From: Halomicrobium zhouii
Lineage (GTDB): Archaea; Halobacteriota; Halobacteria; Halobacteriales; Haloarculaceae
Reading direction: 5' to 3'
Assembly: GCF_900114435.1 (NCBI RefSeq)
Contig: NZ_FOZK01000001.1
Location: 1 to 64,000, forward strand
DNA: 64,000 nt
Below are positions 52,653 through 62,350 of the stretch, one piece after another. Under the pieces are notes generated by a model. It was not told where the DNA came from, did no database searches, and worked only from the letters and a program-made list of their open reading frames with translations. How positions within the stretch are numbered: the first letter of the stretch is position 1; every line of letters starts with the position of its first letter. Made by a program: the position numbers and the translations under genes.

Positions 52653-52730
52653 CGGTACCAGTTAGCAAAGGACGGGCAATATGGCTGTCGCCCGGTTACA
52701 GCGTTCCCCGGAGTCACACGCAGGAGAGGG

Positions 52731-53582
52731 TTACAGTTCGTCGGCCACCGCGGGCGCGGCGCTGACGGCGCTCACCGCGCGCTCGATGGTGTCGGTGCCG
52801 TAGACGCGCTCGACGCCGGCGGTCTGGAGTTTCGTCAGCGCGTTGCTCGCCAGCATCGGGTGGACGCAGGAGACGAACACCCGGCCCGCACCGCGGTCGT
52901 TCAGCACCGCGACGGCCTCGCTCATCGTCGACCCCGTCGCGATGATGTCGTCGGTGAGCACGACGTCCCGCTCGCCCACGTCGGCGTCGCTCGGCGTAAT
53001 CTCGACCTCGCCGGTGTCGTAGTCCCGCTCTTTCTCGAAGTAGTCAGTCTCGCCGTCGCCGTAGGCGTCGCGAACCGCCTGGGCGATGTCGACGGCGCCC
53101 TCGTCGGGCGAGAGGAAGAGCGGGTCGGCCAGGTCCTCGGGCAAGGGCTCGGCCAGCCGTCCGGCGGCGTCGACCGGCTCCGCGGGGACGTCGAAAAAGT
53201 CGCAGACAGCCTCCTCGTGCGGATTGACCGTGAGCACCCGGTCGGTTCCGGTGGAGATGGCCCGCGCCACCGCCCGGGAGGAGACCGGCTGGCCGGACTT
53301 GAACGCCTCGTCCTGACGCGCGTAGCCCATGTACGGCAGGACCGTGACCACCTCGTCGGCGCCCGCCTCGCGCGCGGCGTCCTGTAGCTGGAGGAGTTCG
53401 AGGTGGGCGTCCGTGGAGACGGTGGAGGCGACGACCACCGCGCGCCCCGATAGCTCGCCGGGCACGCTCGCCATCACCTCGCCGTCGGGAAAGCGCTCGT
53501 ACTCGGCGCGAACGAGGGGCTCGCCGGTGGCGTCGGCCAGCGCCGCCGCGAACGCCTGCGTCGCTGACCCGGGAATAATCAT
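52731..53582 (-). CDS. prs: Ribose-phosphate pyrophosphokinase (PRPP synthetase)
   Basis: A 283-residue enzyme that makes PRPP from ribose-5-phosphate and ATP for nucleotide and histidine synthesis. ADEVVTVLPYMGYARQDEAF is the ATP region, and DDIIATGSTMSEAV is the PRPP loop. Length fits the short archaeal form. Upstream, toward 54 kb, lies the long repeat and then the HVO_0234-type propeller gene. Confidence 0.96.
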   Translation of the reverse strand: MIIPGSATQAFAAALADATGEPLVRAEYERFPDGEVMASVPGELSGRAVVVASTVSTDAHLELLQLQDAAREAGADEVVTVLPYMGYARQDEAFKSGQPVSSRAVARAISTGTDRVLTVNPHEEAVCDFFDVPAEPVDAAGRLAEPLPEDLADPLFLSPDEGAVDIAQAVRDAYGDGETDYFEKERDYDTGEVEITPSDADVGERDVVLTDDIIATGSTMSEAVAVLNDRGAGRVFVSCVHPMLASNALTKLQTAGVERVYGTDTIERAVSAVSAAPAVADEL

Positions 53583-53734
53583 GTGTCGAGGCTTGCCCGC
53601 TGCCCTAAACCGCTTTTCGATTCTGGGAGGTGGTGGGCCGGGAGTTTCAATTTGGGTCGTGGTCGTTGACTCTGGTCTGTGTACTGACTAGTTGGTTCGT
53701 CGCGATCTCGATGGAAGAAACGAGACCGCTAACA
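53583..53734. other. Non-coding promoter region of prs
   Basis: About 150 bases between prs and the palindromic repeat. It is less GC-rich than the flanks, and nothing gene-like is seen. Confidence 0.45.
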
Positions 53735-54245
53735 CCCGGAAAGCCCGCGCGGCGCTCGCCCTTTCATTCCGCCAGGCCCGCTACCGCAGCCCTGCCCTTG
53801 CCCTGGTCGCGAGGGCCTCGCGGCTCGCGTGTCGCTTCGCTCCCGCTCGCCCATCCGCCGGTCCTCGCTGCGCTCGGACCGCCCACCGCTCGCCCACTCG
53901 CTCCCGGCCGGGCGGTTGCGGGGCGGTCAGGACGCGTGATTCGCGCCGGACGGCGCGAATCCGGGGAGGGGTGGCGGTTCCAATCGCGAGCGCAGGGAGG
54001 CGCCGACCGGAGGGAGGGGCCTCCGAACGAGCGAACGGGGAGCGAAGCGACCCGTGAGCGCGTTTCATCGCGCGAGCGAGGCTGGACCTGGCGGAATGAA
54101 AGGGCGAGACGCGGTCGCGTGGGCTGAGACGGGCCCTATCCGAGCGACGGAGGAGCGAGGATATCCCGCGCAGCCCGCGACGAGCGCGCCGAGGGCTTTC
54201 GAGTTGTTTGACTTCGTGCGAAGAGCGACAATCCCGTAACCCACC
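53735..54245. repeat. Long imperfect palindromic repeat element, copy 2
   Basis: A non-coding element of about 500 bases related to 7833-8240. A perfect 22-base inverted pair lies at 53755-53776 and 54087-54108. The shared interior piece GCGCGTTTCATCGCGCGAGC and the shared right end (GAGGGCTTTCGAGTTGTTTG, then AGCGACAA) are present. A further stem forms in the right arm. It is inserted between prs and the propeller gene, and also carries segments like the 38-bp repeat family. Confidence 0.8.
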
Positions 54246-54306
54246 AATCGATACGTAGCTCACCTGCATCGACCATCACGCGTCGCATCGGAAGAGTTGG
54301 TTCAGA

Positions 54307-55125
54307 TCACGGAATCGCGACACCGACAACGTCGGTGAGGCCCAGCGACCTGGTACGCCACCCTGGCGAGCCGTCCTTGGCGGTCTCGGGGTCGAGCAGG
54401 ACGCGGCCGTCGTCAGTGACGGCGAAGGTGCCCCGGTCGTAGGCCACGCCGACCACGGTTCCGGCGGGGGCGTCGGCGTCGCGCCACGTGCCGTCGACGC
54501 GTTCGAAGAGCGTCCCGTCTACCACGGCGTGGGCGTGCTCGCCGTCGCTGGCGACCACCGTGGCTCGCCCCTCCAGTACACGGTCCCAGCCACCATCGCC
54601 GTCGCCGGCGGAGAGCCCAGAATCGGTCGCGACGAGCGGCCCGGCAGCAGCGACGTCTCGAACGTCCTCCAGGCCGTCGTGTGAGAGGTCCAGGCCGTCC
54701 GCGCGTTCGGCCTGGTAGACCCCCTCTGCCGCGGCGACCAGATCGCCGTCTATCGCACGGACGTCGTCGACCTGGCCGACCGTCTCCCACGCGCCGTCGG
54801 TCAGTCGGGCGACGCGGCCGTCGGGACCGGCCGCCAGCAACACCTCGCCGACGCCGACCGCGACCGCCGGGCCGAACCCCGTCGACTCGAACCCGTCTTC
54901 GCTGCCCACGAGCACGTCCTCGTCCGTGGCGACGAGTAACCGGTCGTCGGCGCCCGCGACGTCGCGAGCGACGCACTGGCGGTCGAGGCCGAACCGACCG
55001 ATCTGGTCGTCCGAGGCGTCGAAGTGGGCGACGCCGACGCCGCTGGCAACGTAGGCCCGCGTCGCCTCTCGGCGGGCCTCGTACACTCGCTTTTCCGACA
55101 GGGAGATGTCGTCGTCGTCCGGCAT
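54307..55125 (-). CDS. HVO_0234-type beta-propeller protein
   Basis: A 272-residue acidic protein of repeated VVASDGEHAHAVVDG and DDRLLVATDEDVLVGSEDGF-like blades, as in the haloarchaeal HVO_0234 propeller family. No signal peptide, so it is probably cytoplasmic. The neighbourhood with prs is like that in Haloferax as I recall it. Function unknown. Confidence 0.83.
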   Translation of the reverse strand: MPDDDDISLSEKRVYEARREATRAYVASGVGVAHFDASDDQIGRFGLDRQCVARDVAGADDRLLVATDEDVLVGSEDGFESTGFGPAVAVGVGEVLLAAGPDGRVARLTDGAWETVGQVDDVRAIDGDLVAAAEGVYQAERADGLDLSHDGLEDVRDVAAAGPLVATDSGLSAGDGDGGWDRVLEGRATVVASDGEHAHAVVDGTLFERVDGTWRDADAPAGTVVGVAYDRGTFAVTDDGRVLLDPETAKDGSPGWRTRSLGLTDVVGVAIP

Positions 55126-55191
55126 ACGCGGGGGTTGGCCCGCCCCGCTCGAAAGGGTACCGCCTGACGTGTTCGCTCGCGGGCGATAGCG

Positions 55192-55569
55192 TCAGGACGA
55201 CCGCAGGCGCTCCAGTTCGCGGTCGACGTCGTCCGACCCCGAGCCGTCGAGTTCGGACTCCAGTCGCTGTTCGAGCTGTGACTCGCTGAGCTGGCCGTCG
55301 ACGTACTGTTCCGTCAGCCGGTCGACCCGATCGGCGTCGTCGCTCCCGGTGACGGTCGAACGGGACGACTCGCTGTTCGTTCCTCGCCACCAGAGGAGCC
55401 CTTTCACGAGGGCGTAGGTGAGGCCCGCGACGGCGAGCATCGCGACGATGGCGACGAGGATGCTCGCGGCGATGCCGACGACGGTGCCGACGATGGAGAC
55501 GGCGGCGCTGACCAGCACGAACACACCGACAGCGAGCGCGGCGTACTTGAGGAGTTTCCAGGGGACCAT
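55192..55569 (-). CDS. Small membrane protein with SHOCT-like C-terminus
   Basis: A 125-residue protein with two hydrophobic helices (LLKYAALAVGVFVLVSAAV, ILVAIVAMLAVAGLTYALV), then a charged tail with VDRLTEQYVDGQLSESQLEQ, which looks like a SHOCT-type helical end. The function of the family is unknown. Confidence 0.8.
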   Translation of the reverse strand: MVPWKLLKYAALAVGVFVLVSAAVSIVGTVVGIAASILVAIVAMLAVAGLTYALVKGLLWWRGTNSESSRSTVTGSDDADRVDRLTEQYVDGQLSESQLEQRLESELDGSGSDDVDRELERLRSS

Positions 55570-55738
55570 ATCGGCGCTACCGAGGCCGGCATAAAATAGG
55601 TTTGGCGCCGCGGTGAGCAGCGGGCGAAAGCGAGACGTCGAAACCGCCGAGTGAGGGGGCGTCCGTCGGTCAAACGGCGGTTTCACCCACCGGGCGTTTG
55701 ATGCATGGTACCGTGCCTTTACCAGGTAGACCAGACCG

Positions 55739-56764
55739 ATGATCCAGATCAGGCCAGACCGACGGCAGATCGCCCTCCTCCTGACGGCCGCCCTCGTCGT
55801 CCTCGCCGGCTGTGCGGGGATGGGCGGCGGCGGAGACGCGGCCAGCGCACCGCAGGCGGGCGGGGACGGTGGCAGCGCGGAACTGGACGCGAGCTTCGAC
55901 GGTAGTGGCGGGAACGGCGTCGGGAGCTACTACACCGACGACGGCGACCGCGTCGTCGTCAGGGAGTCCGACATGGCGTTGCGCGTCGACAACTTTAGCC
56001 GCGCCTTCCACCGACTCCGGGCCATCGCCGCGGACAACGACGGCTACGTCGGCGACCGCTCGCAGGACAGCCAGGGCGAGTGGGACCGCGGAACCGTCAC
56101 CGTTCGCGTCCCGCCCGAACGCTTCGCCAGCGCGCGGGACGCCATCGCCGCGCTGGGCCACGTCGAGCGTGAGGACGTCCGCGTGAAGGACTTCACGAGC
56201 GAGTACGACGACCGCGCGGAGCGGATCCGACAGCTCGAAGCGGAAGAACGTGAACTCGAACGGCTCCTGAACGAGACCGACGACGTCGACGAGGCCGAAC
56301 GGGTCCGCGAGGACCTCCGCCAGGTCCGCGGCGACATCCGGAACCTGCGCAGCCAGCAACAGTCCCTCCAGCAACGCGAGTCGATGTCGACCATCCGCGT
56401 CGACATGCACGAACCCGAGAGCGAGAAGCCACCGAGGAACTACGAGTCCGCCTTCGGCTTCACCGACGCGTTCCTCGAGGCGTTCTACGGCGGCCTGACG
56501 GCCCTGAAGTACGTCATCGTCTTCTTCGGCTACGTCATCCCCATCGGGCTCGCGCTGATCCCGCTTGGCGCCTTCGGCGTGGGCATCGTGGCCGGCTGGC
56601 GGCGGTCGATAGGATTCGTCCGGCGGCTGTTCGCGAGCAGTGGCGGCGGACGGCCCGGCGTGAGCGGTGGGCACGGGGCCGTCGGAGAACGAGCGGGGGC
56701 TGACGAAGGGCGTGGTGTTGACGAGAGTAGCGGCGGTGAGGGTGGCGATGGCGGCCAGGACTAA
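55739..56764 (+). CDS. DUF4349 domain lipoprotein
   Basis: A 341-residue exported protein. A signal peptide ends in a lipobox (VVLAGCAG). A DUF4349 domain (VVRESDMALRVDNFSRAF, then YVGDRSQDSQGEWDRGTV) is followed by a coiled coil (about 165-215, ERIRQLEAEERELERLLNET). A transmembrane helix follows (about 250-280), then a Gly-rich tail. Role unknown; it could be an envelope sensor. Confidence 0.88.
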   Translation: MIQIRPDRRQIALLLTAALVVLAGCAGMGGGGDAASAPQAGGDGGSAELDASFDGSGGNGVGSYYTDDGDRVVVRESDMALRVDNFSRAFHRLRAIAADNDGYVGDRSQDSQGEWDRGTVTVRVPPERFASARDAIAALGHVEREDVRVKDFTSEYDDRAERIRQLEAEERELERLLNETDDVDEAERVREDLRQVRGDIRNLRSQQQSLQQRESMSTIRVDMHEPESEKPPRNYESAFGFTDAFLEAFYGGLTALKYVIVFFGYVIPIGLALIPLGAFGVGIVAGWRRSIGFVRRLFASSGGGRPGVSGGHGAVGERAGADEGRGVDESSGGEGGDGGQD

Positions 56765-56768
56765 CGGT

Positions 56769-58109
56769 CTATAGCGCTTCCTTGTACGCTTCCAGAGTCT
56801 CCTCGACGTCTTCCCGGGTGTGGGCGTAGGTGACGAACTGGGCCTCGAACTGGTTCTGTGCGAGGAAGATGCCCTGGTCCTTCATCTTCGGCCAGAAGAC
56901 GCGACGCCAGCGGTCTGTCTCGCCCGCCTTGACGTCCGCGGCGTTCTTCGGGCAGTGGTCGAACCGCGGGCAGTCGGTCCGCTGGCGACAGCCGGCTTCG
57001 CAGTGGCCGTCGAACGTCTCCGGCGCCGTCCTGGAGAAGAGGACCTTGAAGATCCCGTCGGTGCCTGCGACAGTGTACTCGGGTGCCTGGTCGGCGACGA
57101 TGTCGGTGAGCCCCTCGCGGATCCGGTCGCCGAGGTCGTTGATGTGGTCGTGCACGTCGTTCTCGGCGGCGTAGCGGAGGGATTCGAGACCGGCGGCCAT
57201 GGTCACCGGGTGGCCGGAGAAGGTCCCGGCCTGGAAGACGTCGCCGGCGGGCGTGAACTGTTCGACGAGTTCGGCCCGTCCACCGATCGCACCGACCGGG
57301 AAGCCGCCGCCGATGAGTTTGCCGAACGTGGTCAGGTCGGGTTCGATGCCGAACTTCCCCTGGGCGCACTGGAGACCGCCGACGCGGAAGCCCGTGATGA
57401 CTTCGTCGAAGACGAGCAGGGAACCGTAGTCGTCGCACAGGTCGCGGAGCGTCTCGTGATACCCCTCGACGGGGTGGACGATACCGTAGTTCGCGAGGAT
57501 CGGCTCCGTCAGGACGGCCGCGATATCGTCGCCGTGTTCCTCGAACAGTGTCTGAGCCGCCTCCTTGTCGTTGAACGGCAGCGTGAGCGTTTGCTCGGCG
57601 AACGCCTGCGGGATGCCCGGGCTCGACGGGTGGACGGCGTCGCCGTCCCCCTCGACGAGCGTCGACTCCTGGGCGCCGTGGTAGCCGCCCTGCATGACGA
57701 CGATCTTGTCGCGACCGGTCGCGGCACGGGCGAGCCGGCAGGCGGAGACGGTCGCCTCGGTCCCGGAGTTGACGAAGCGGATCATCTCGACGCTCGGGAC
57801 GTGTCGCGTGACGAACTCGGCGTGTTCGACCTCGACCTCAGTCGGCGTTCCGTACATCGGCCCCTCGCTCGCGTGGGACTGGATGGCGGCCTCGACCGGC
57901 TGCGGGAGGTCGTGACCGTACAGTAGTGGTCCGAGCCCCATCACCCAGTCGACGTACCGGTTCCCGTCGGCGTCGATTACGTGGCCGCCGTCCCCGCGTT
58001 CGACGAAGAAGGGGTACGGCTCGATGGCGGCCCGGACCGCCGAGTTGACGCCGCCCGGCATGACCGACAGGGCGCGGTCGTACAGGTCGCGCGACTGCTC
58101 GTGGTTCAT
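56769..58109 (-). CDS. hemL: Glutamate-1-semialdehyde 2,1-aminomutase
   Basis: A 446-residue PLP enzyme that makes 5-aminolevulinate from glutamate-1-semialdehyde, the second step of the C5 heme route. [13 protein letters not shown] and [17 protein letters not shown] carry the PLP site with the catalytic Lys. A C-terminal stretch with four cysteines ([19 protein letters not shown]) is notable. It supplies tetrapyrrole for the heme-rich island. Confidence 0.97.
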   Translation of the reverse strand: MNHEQSRDLYDRALSVMPGGVNSAVRAAIEPYPFFVERGDGGHVIDADGNRYVDWVMGLGPLLYGHDLPQPVEAAIQSHASEGPMYGTPTEVEVEHAEFVTRHVPSVEMIRFVNSGTEATVSACRLARAATGRDKIVVMQGGYHGAQESTLVEGDGDAVHPSSPGIPQAFAEQTLTLPFNDKEAAQTLFEEHGDDIAAVLTEPILANYGIVHPVEGYHETLRDLCDDYGSLLVFDEVITGFRVGGLQCAQGKFGIEPDLTTFGKLIGGGFPVGAIGGRAELVEQFTPAGDVFQAGTFSGHPVTMAAGLESLRYAAENDVHDHINDLGDRIREGLTDIVADQAPEYTVAGTDGIFKVLFSRTAPETFDGHCEAGCRQRTDCPRFDHCPKNAADVKAGETDRWRRVFWPKMKDQGIFLAQNQFEAQFVTYAHTREDVEETLEAYKEAL

Positions 58110-58375
58110 AGCCGGGGCTTCGACCCACCGCAGAAAGAAGCTGTTGGAACCGCGCCGTCCGGTTCCGCGAAGACGGACTGGCGGCAGGAGCCGAACATCG
58201 CGTCGTCCCGCTATTTTCGCGCCAGACCCAACTGTTTTCCCCGCAGCGGTGGTAGTCGTTCACATCCAACGCTATCGGCGCTCGAATCCAATGAACACCC
58301 AGTTTCCCCGCGAACGACGGGCCAGGTCCGCGACTGTCGGCCCGTGCGATTCCGGTTCGTCCGGAGTGATCCGCC

Positions 58376-59404
58376 GTGCTCGTTGACGCGTTCGACCGCG
58401 AGGTGTCGGGCGTCCGCGTCTCGCTGACCGACCGGTGTAACTTCGACTGCGTCTACTGCCACAACGAGGGGCTGGGCGACACCCGCGGCCCGATGGCCCC
58501 CCGCGACCACGAGATGACGGCCGACGACGTAGTCCGGTTCCTGGACGTCGCCCGCGAGTTCGACGTCGACGCCGTGAAGTTCACCGGCGGCGAGCCGATG
58601 CTCCGCGAGGACCTGGCGGAGATCGTCCGCCGGGTCCCCGACGGGATGGAGGTCTCGATGACGACCAACGGCACGTTCCTGCCCGGCCGAGCCCCCGAAC
58701 TGGTCGACGCCGGGCTGGAGCGGGTCAACGTCTCGCTCGACGCGCTGGACCCCGAGCAGTTCGCCGCGGTGACCCAGTCGGGCGCCTTCGACCGCGTGCT
58801 GGAAGGGGTCGAGGCCGCCCTCGACGCGGGCCTCGACCCCGTCAAACTCAACATGGTGTTGCTGCGCGAGACCGCCGCGCAGGTCCCGGAGATGGTCGAC
58901 TTCGTCGCCGACCGGCCGGGCCTGCGCCTCCAGTTGCTCCAGTACATGCCCGAACTGACCGGCAACCCCGAGTGGGCCGTCGACGTCGACGACGTCCACG
59001 AGTGGCTCGCCGAGCGGGCCGACCGCGTCGAGACCCGCGAGATGCACGGTCGCCGGCGCTACTGGATCGGTGGCGGAAGCGGCGACGGCCCGGCCGACGA
59101 TGGCGGCGAACTGGACGACGAGACGGCCGGGATGGTCGAGGTCGTCGACCCCGTCGGCAACGAGGACTTCTGCGCCAACTGCCACCGCGTCCGGGTCACC
59201 CACGACGGGAAGCTGAAGGGCTGTCTCAACCGCACGGACGACCTGCGATCGATGGGCGAGATGACGACCGAGGAGATTCGAGAGACGTTCCGCGAGACCG
59301 TGGCGAACCGCGTCCCCTACTACGGCGAGTACATGGTCGAGGAGGACGGCGAGTGGGTCGTCGACGAGAAGTACCTCGACGCCGTCCCGGAGCCGTCGGA
59401 CTGA
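58376..59404 (+). CDS. moaA: GTP 3',8-cyclase MoaA
   Basis: A 342-residue radical SAM enzyme, first step of molybdopterin synthesis. [12 protein letters not shown] is the SAM Fe-S cluster. A second cluster is near the end ([19 protein letters not shown]). The GTG start is set 18 residues before the CxxxCxxC motif. Molybdopterin is needed by nitrate reductase and DMSO reductase-type enzymes, neither of which lies in this window. Confidence 0.96.
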   Translation: MLVDAFDREVSGVRVSLTDRCNFDCVYCHNEGLGDTRGPMAPRDHEMTADDVVRFLDVAREFDVDAVKFTGGEPMLREDLAEIVRRVPDGMEVSMTTNGTFLPGRAPELVDAGLERVNVSLDALDPEQFAAVTQSGAFDRVLEGVEAALDAGLDPVKLNMVLLRETAAQVPEMVDFVADRPGLRLQLLQYMPELTGNPEWAVDVDDVHEWLAERADRVETREMHGRRRYWIGGGSGDGPADDGGELDDETAGMVEVVDPVGNEDFCANCHRVRVTHDGKLKGCLNRTDDLRSMGEMTTEEIRETFRETVANRVPYYGEYMVEEDGEWVVDEKYLDAVPEPSD

Positions 59405-59503
59405 CCGCGGCGTCACTGCCGGCCGTTCGGGGTCTAGTCACAGCGCGCGGCGGGGCGACACGGAACGCACGCCTTAAACAGTCCTGGCAGCTATGACTGT
59501 CCA

Positions 59504-60625
59504 ATGAGTCGGTCGGGCGCGTTCTGTCCGCGGTGCGGAGACGAGATTCCGGACGAGGCGCTGGAATCGAGACCGGGCGAGCCACAGCACTCGACCAGCC
59601 CGCTCTGTGACGCCTGCTACTTCGACGAGTTCGACCTCGTGGACGCGCCGGAGTCCATCGAGGTCAGGGTGTGCGCGCAGTGCGGCGCGGTCCACCGGGG
59701 GAACCGGTGGGTCGACATCGGCGCGGAGGACTACACCGACGTCGCCATCGAGGAGGTCAGCGAGGCGCTGGGCATCCACGTCGACGCCGAGAGCGTGGCC
59801 TGGCAGGTCGCGCCGGAGCAGCTGGACCAGAACAACATCCGGATGCACGCGGAGTTCTCGGGCGTCATCCGCGACACGCCCGTCACCGAGCAGGTGGAGG
59901 TCCCGGTCAAGATCGCCCGCCAGACCTGCACCCGCTGTGGGAAGATCGCCGGTGGCTCCTTCGCCTCCATCGTTCAGGTCCGCGCGGTCGACCGGACGCC
60001 CGACAGCGAGGAGGTCGACCGGGCCAAGGAGATCGCCCACGAGGTCGTCGAGGAGATGGAAGCGACCGGGGACCGGGACGCTTTCGTCACGGAGATCAAC
60101 GAGGGCTCGGAGGGGCCGAACATCAAGGTCTCGACCAACAAGATCGGGATGAAGGTCTCCCGCCGGATCGTCGACGAACTCGGCGGGAGCTTCTCGGACT
60201 CGGAGCGGCTGATCACCGAGGACGAGGACGGCAACGAGGTGTACCGGGTGAGCTACGCCGTCCGCCTGCCGAAGTACCGCCCCGGCGAGATCATCGACCC
60301 CGACGACGGCGACGGACCGGTGCTCGTGAGTTCGAACCAGGGCAACCTGAAAGGGAGACGGCTGACCACGGGCGAACACTACGAGGCCAGCTTCGAGGTC
60401 GGCGACGAGCCCGAGGCCCGCCGGCTGGGGACCCGCGAAGACGCCGAGTCGACCGTCCTGGTCGCCGTCGAGGACGAGCGCGCGGTCCAGGTGCTCGACC
60501 CCGAGACCTACGAGGCCACGACCATCGCGCGACCGGACTACATGGACCCCGACGCCGACGAGGTGCCGGTGCTCAAGAGCCGGGCCGGGTTGCACGTGCT
60601 GCCCGAGACGTCCGACGAGTCCTGA
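59504..60625 (+). CDS. NMD3-related protein
   Basis: A 373-residue archaeal relative of the NMD3 ribosomal-subunit export factor. Zinc-finger CxxC pairs are at the start (CPRCGDEI, CDACYFDEF, then CAQCGAVH) and in the middle (CTRCGKI). The fold continues with KVSTNKIGMKVSRRIVDELG and QGNLKGRRLTTGEHYEASFE. It probably acts on large ribosomal subunits. Confidence 0.93.
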   Translation: MSRSGAFCPRCGDEIPDEALESRPGEPQHSTSPLCDACYFDEFDLVDAPESIEVRVCAQCGAVHRGNRWVDIGAEDYTDVAIEEVSEALGIHVDAESVAWQVAPEQLDQNNIRMHAEFSGVIRDTPVTEQVEVPVKIARQTCTRCGKIAGGSFASIVQVRAVDRTPDSEEVDRAKEIAHEVVEEMEATGDRDAFVTEINEGSEGPNIKVSTNKIGMKVSRRIVDELGGSFSDSERLITEDEDGNEVYRVSYAVRLPKYRPGEIIDPDDGDGPVLVSSNQGNLKGRRLTTGEHYEASFEVGDEPEARRLGTREDAESTVLVAVEDERAVQVLDPETYEATTIARPDYMDPDADEVPVLKSRAGLHVLPETSDES

Positions 60626-60673
60626 GACGCCCGTCCCCCGCACTTTTTATCGGTGGGGATACACCTCCACCGC

Positions 60674-61138
60674 ATGCCCGCCCTCCAGTTCGACCACCGA
60701 CTGCTGTCGCCCCTCGGCGTCGCCGAGAAGTGTCTGGCGCTCGTCCCCATCCTGCTCGCACTTTCGACCGGCGTCGTCGCCCTCTTGCAGGTCGTCAACG
60801 GCCTGCCCGCCGAGTCGATCCTCGAGACGTTGATAGTGGGCTGGTTACTGGCGACGCCGGTCGCCGCCCTCGTTCTGTGGCCGCTACCCGACGCCGTCCC
60901 CGTCCCGGACCTCGGCGACGCCGTAGCTCGGGCGGACCAGGCCGAGGCCGACAGCGACGACCCGGTCCAGCGACTCCGCGACCGCTACGCCGCCGGCGAT
61001 ATCGGTCAGGAAGAGTTCGAACGCCGGCTGGACGACCTGCTCGCGACGGAGGAGACGTCCGTCGGCGACCCGGCGACCGGCGACCGGTCGAGTCGCCACG
61101 TCAGCGGCGAGTCCGAGCCAGTGACGGAACGGGAGTGA
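60674..61138 (+). CDS. SHOCT domain membrane protein
   Basis: A 154-residue protein. Two hydrophobic helices (ALVPILLALSTGVVALLQVV, then LIVGWLLATPVAALVLWPL) are followed by a SHOCT-like segment VQRLRDRYAAGDIGQEEFER. ATG at 60674. It lies between the NMD3 and Taw2 genes on the same strand. Function unknown. Confidence 0.85.
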   Translation: MPALQFDHRLLSPLGVAEKCLALVPILLALSTGVVALLQVVNGLPAESILETLIVGWLLATPVAALVLWPLPDAVPVPDLGDAVARADQAEADSDDPVQRLRDRYAAGDIGQEEFERRLDDLLATEETSVGDPATGDRSSRHVSGESEPVTERE

Positions 61139-61182
61139 CGACGCGAAACTGTTTCACCCGGCGGCGTCCTGCGGACACCTAG

Positions 61183-62298
61183 ATGGCAGATTCCGCCGAC
61201 CAGGACCTCGCGGCGGTCGTCCCCAAGTCCCGCTCCCAGCGCGTCATCGACGCACTGGAATCCGAGGGCGTCTACGACGACGACCGCCACGTCCGCGAGT
61301 GGACCGACGACGCCGTCGCGATTCCCGTCACCGAGCCCCCAGAAAGCGTCGACTACCTGGAGATAGTCCGCCAGGTGGGCGAGCCGCGCCTGCGAACCCT
61401 CGAAGACTACCTCCGCGAGATGGGGTGGACCGACGACGAACTCGACCTGGCGCCGGGTTCCTGGGCCGTAGTCGGCAGCGTCGTCCTGGTCGAACTCGGC
61501 GACGCCCCACGACCCAACGAGGTCGGTGAGGCGCTGCTTTCGCTCCACGGCGAGGCCGACACCGTGCTGTCGCGGGGCCCGATCACCGGCGAGCACCGGG
61601 AACCCGCAGTCGAGGTTGTCGCCGGCACCGGCGACACGGAGACGATTCACCACGAGCACGGCACCGCCTACGCGCTGGACCTGGCCGAAGTCATGTTCTC
61701 GCCGGGGAACCAGGCGGAGCGTACGCGGATGGGGGACGTGGTGCGCGAGGGGACAGAGCGCACCGAACGGGCGAGCGGGAGCGAACGGAGTGAGCGACAC
61801 GCGAGCAGCGAGGACGAGCGCGTCCTGGACATGTTCGCCGGCGTCGGCTACTTCACGCTCCCGATGGCGCGGGCCGGCGCCGAGGTCACCGCCGTCGAGC
61901 GCAACCCCGACTCCTTTCGCTACCTGGTCGAGAACGCGATGCTCAACGACGTGGGCGACCGCGTCCACCCCTATCGAGCGGATTGCCGCGACGTCGTCGA
62001 AGAGTTCGCGAACGAGGCCCCGGCCGACCGCGTCGTCATGGGCTACTACGACGCGACGGAGCCAGACGGAGACAGCGGCTACGAGTACCTCGACGCGGCG
62101 CTAACCGCGCTCGCGCCCGGCGGAACGATTCACGTCCACGAGGCGACGCCGAACGACCTGGTGTTCGACCGCCCCATCGAGCGACTGCGGGACGCCGCCG
62201 CAACGGTCGACCGCGAGGTCGAGGTATTGGAGACGCGCGAGGTCAAGAGCTACAGCGAAGGGGTCGCCCACGTCGTCGTGGACGCCCACGTGGACTGA
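61183..62298 (+). CDS. taw2: tRNA wybutosine-synthesis-type methyltransferase/aminocarboxypropyltransferase (Taw2)
   Basis: A 371-residue SAM-dependent enzyme of the Trm5/Tyw2 group that builds the wybutosine-family base at position 37 of tRNA-Phe. VLDMFAGVGYFTLPMARAGA is the SAM-binding motif. Residues about 190-212 (REGTERTERASGSERSERHA) are encoded by a 38-bp dispersed repeat and look like an insertion in the middle of the enzyme. Both flanks are in frame and conserved, so the protein is probably active. Confidence 0.93.
   Translation: MADSADQDLAAVVPKSRSQRVIDALESEGVYDDDRHVREWTDDAVAIPVTEPPESVDYLEIVRQVGEPRLRTLEDYLREMGWTDDELDLAPGSWAVVGSVVLVELGDAPRPNEVGEALLSLHGEADTVLSRGPITGEHREPAVEVVAGTGDTETIHHEHGTAYALDLAEVMFSPGNQAERTRMGDVVREGTERTERASGSERSERHASSEDERVLDMFAGVGYFTLPMARAGAEVTAVERNPDSFRYLVENAMLNDVGDRVHPYRADCRDVVEEFANEAPADRVVMGYYDATEPDGDSGYEYLDAALTALAPGGTIHVHEATPNDLVFDRPIERLRDAAATVDREVEVLETREVKSYSEGVAHVVVDAHVD
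61771..61808 (+). repeat. 38-bp dispersed repeat inside taw2
   Basis: Exact reverse-complement copy of 2424-2461. It encodes about 12 residues (ASGSERSERHAS) at about residues 197-209 of Taw2. Confidence 0.9.
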
Positions 62299-62350
62299 CG
62301 GCAAAGTACGTGGCCGGTGGGCGAAGTCGGAGAGAGTCGGCGGGGTCGCC

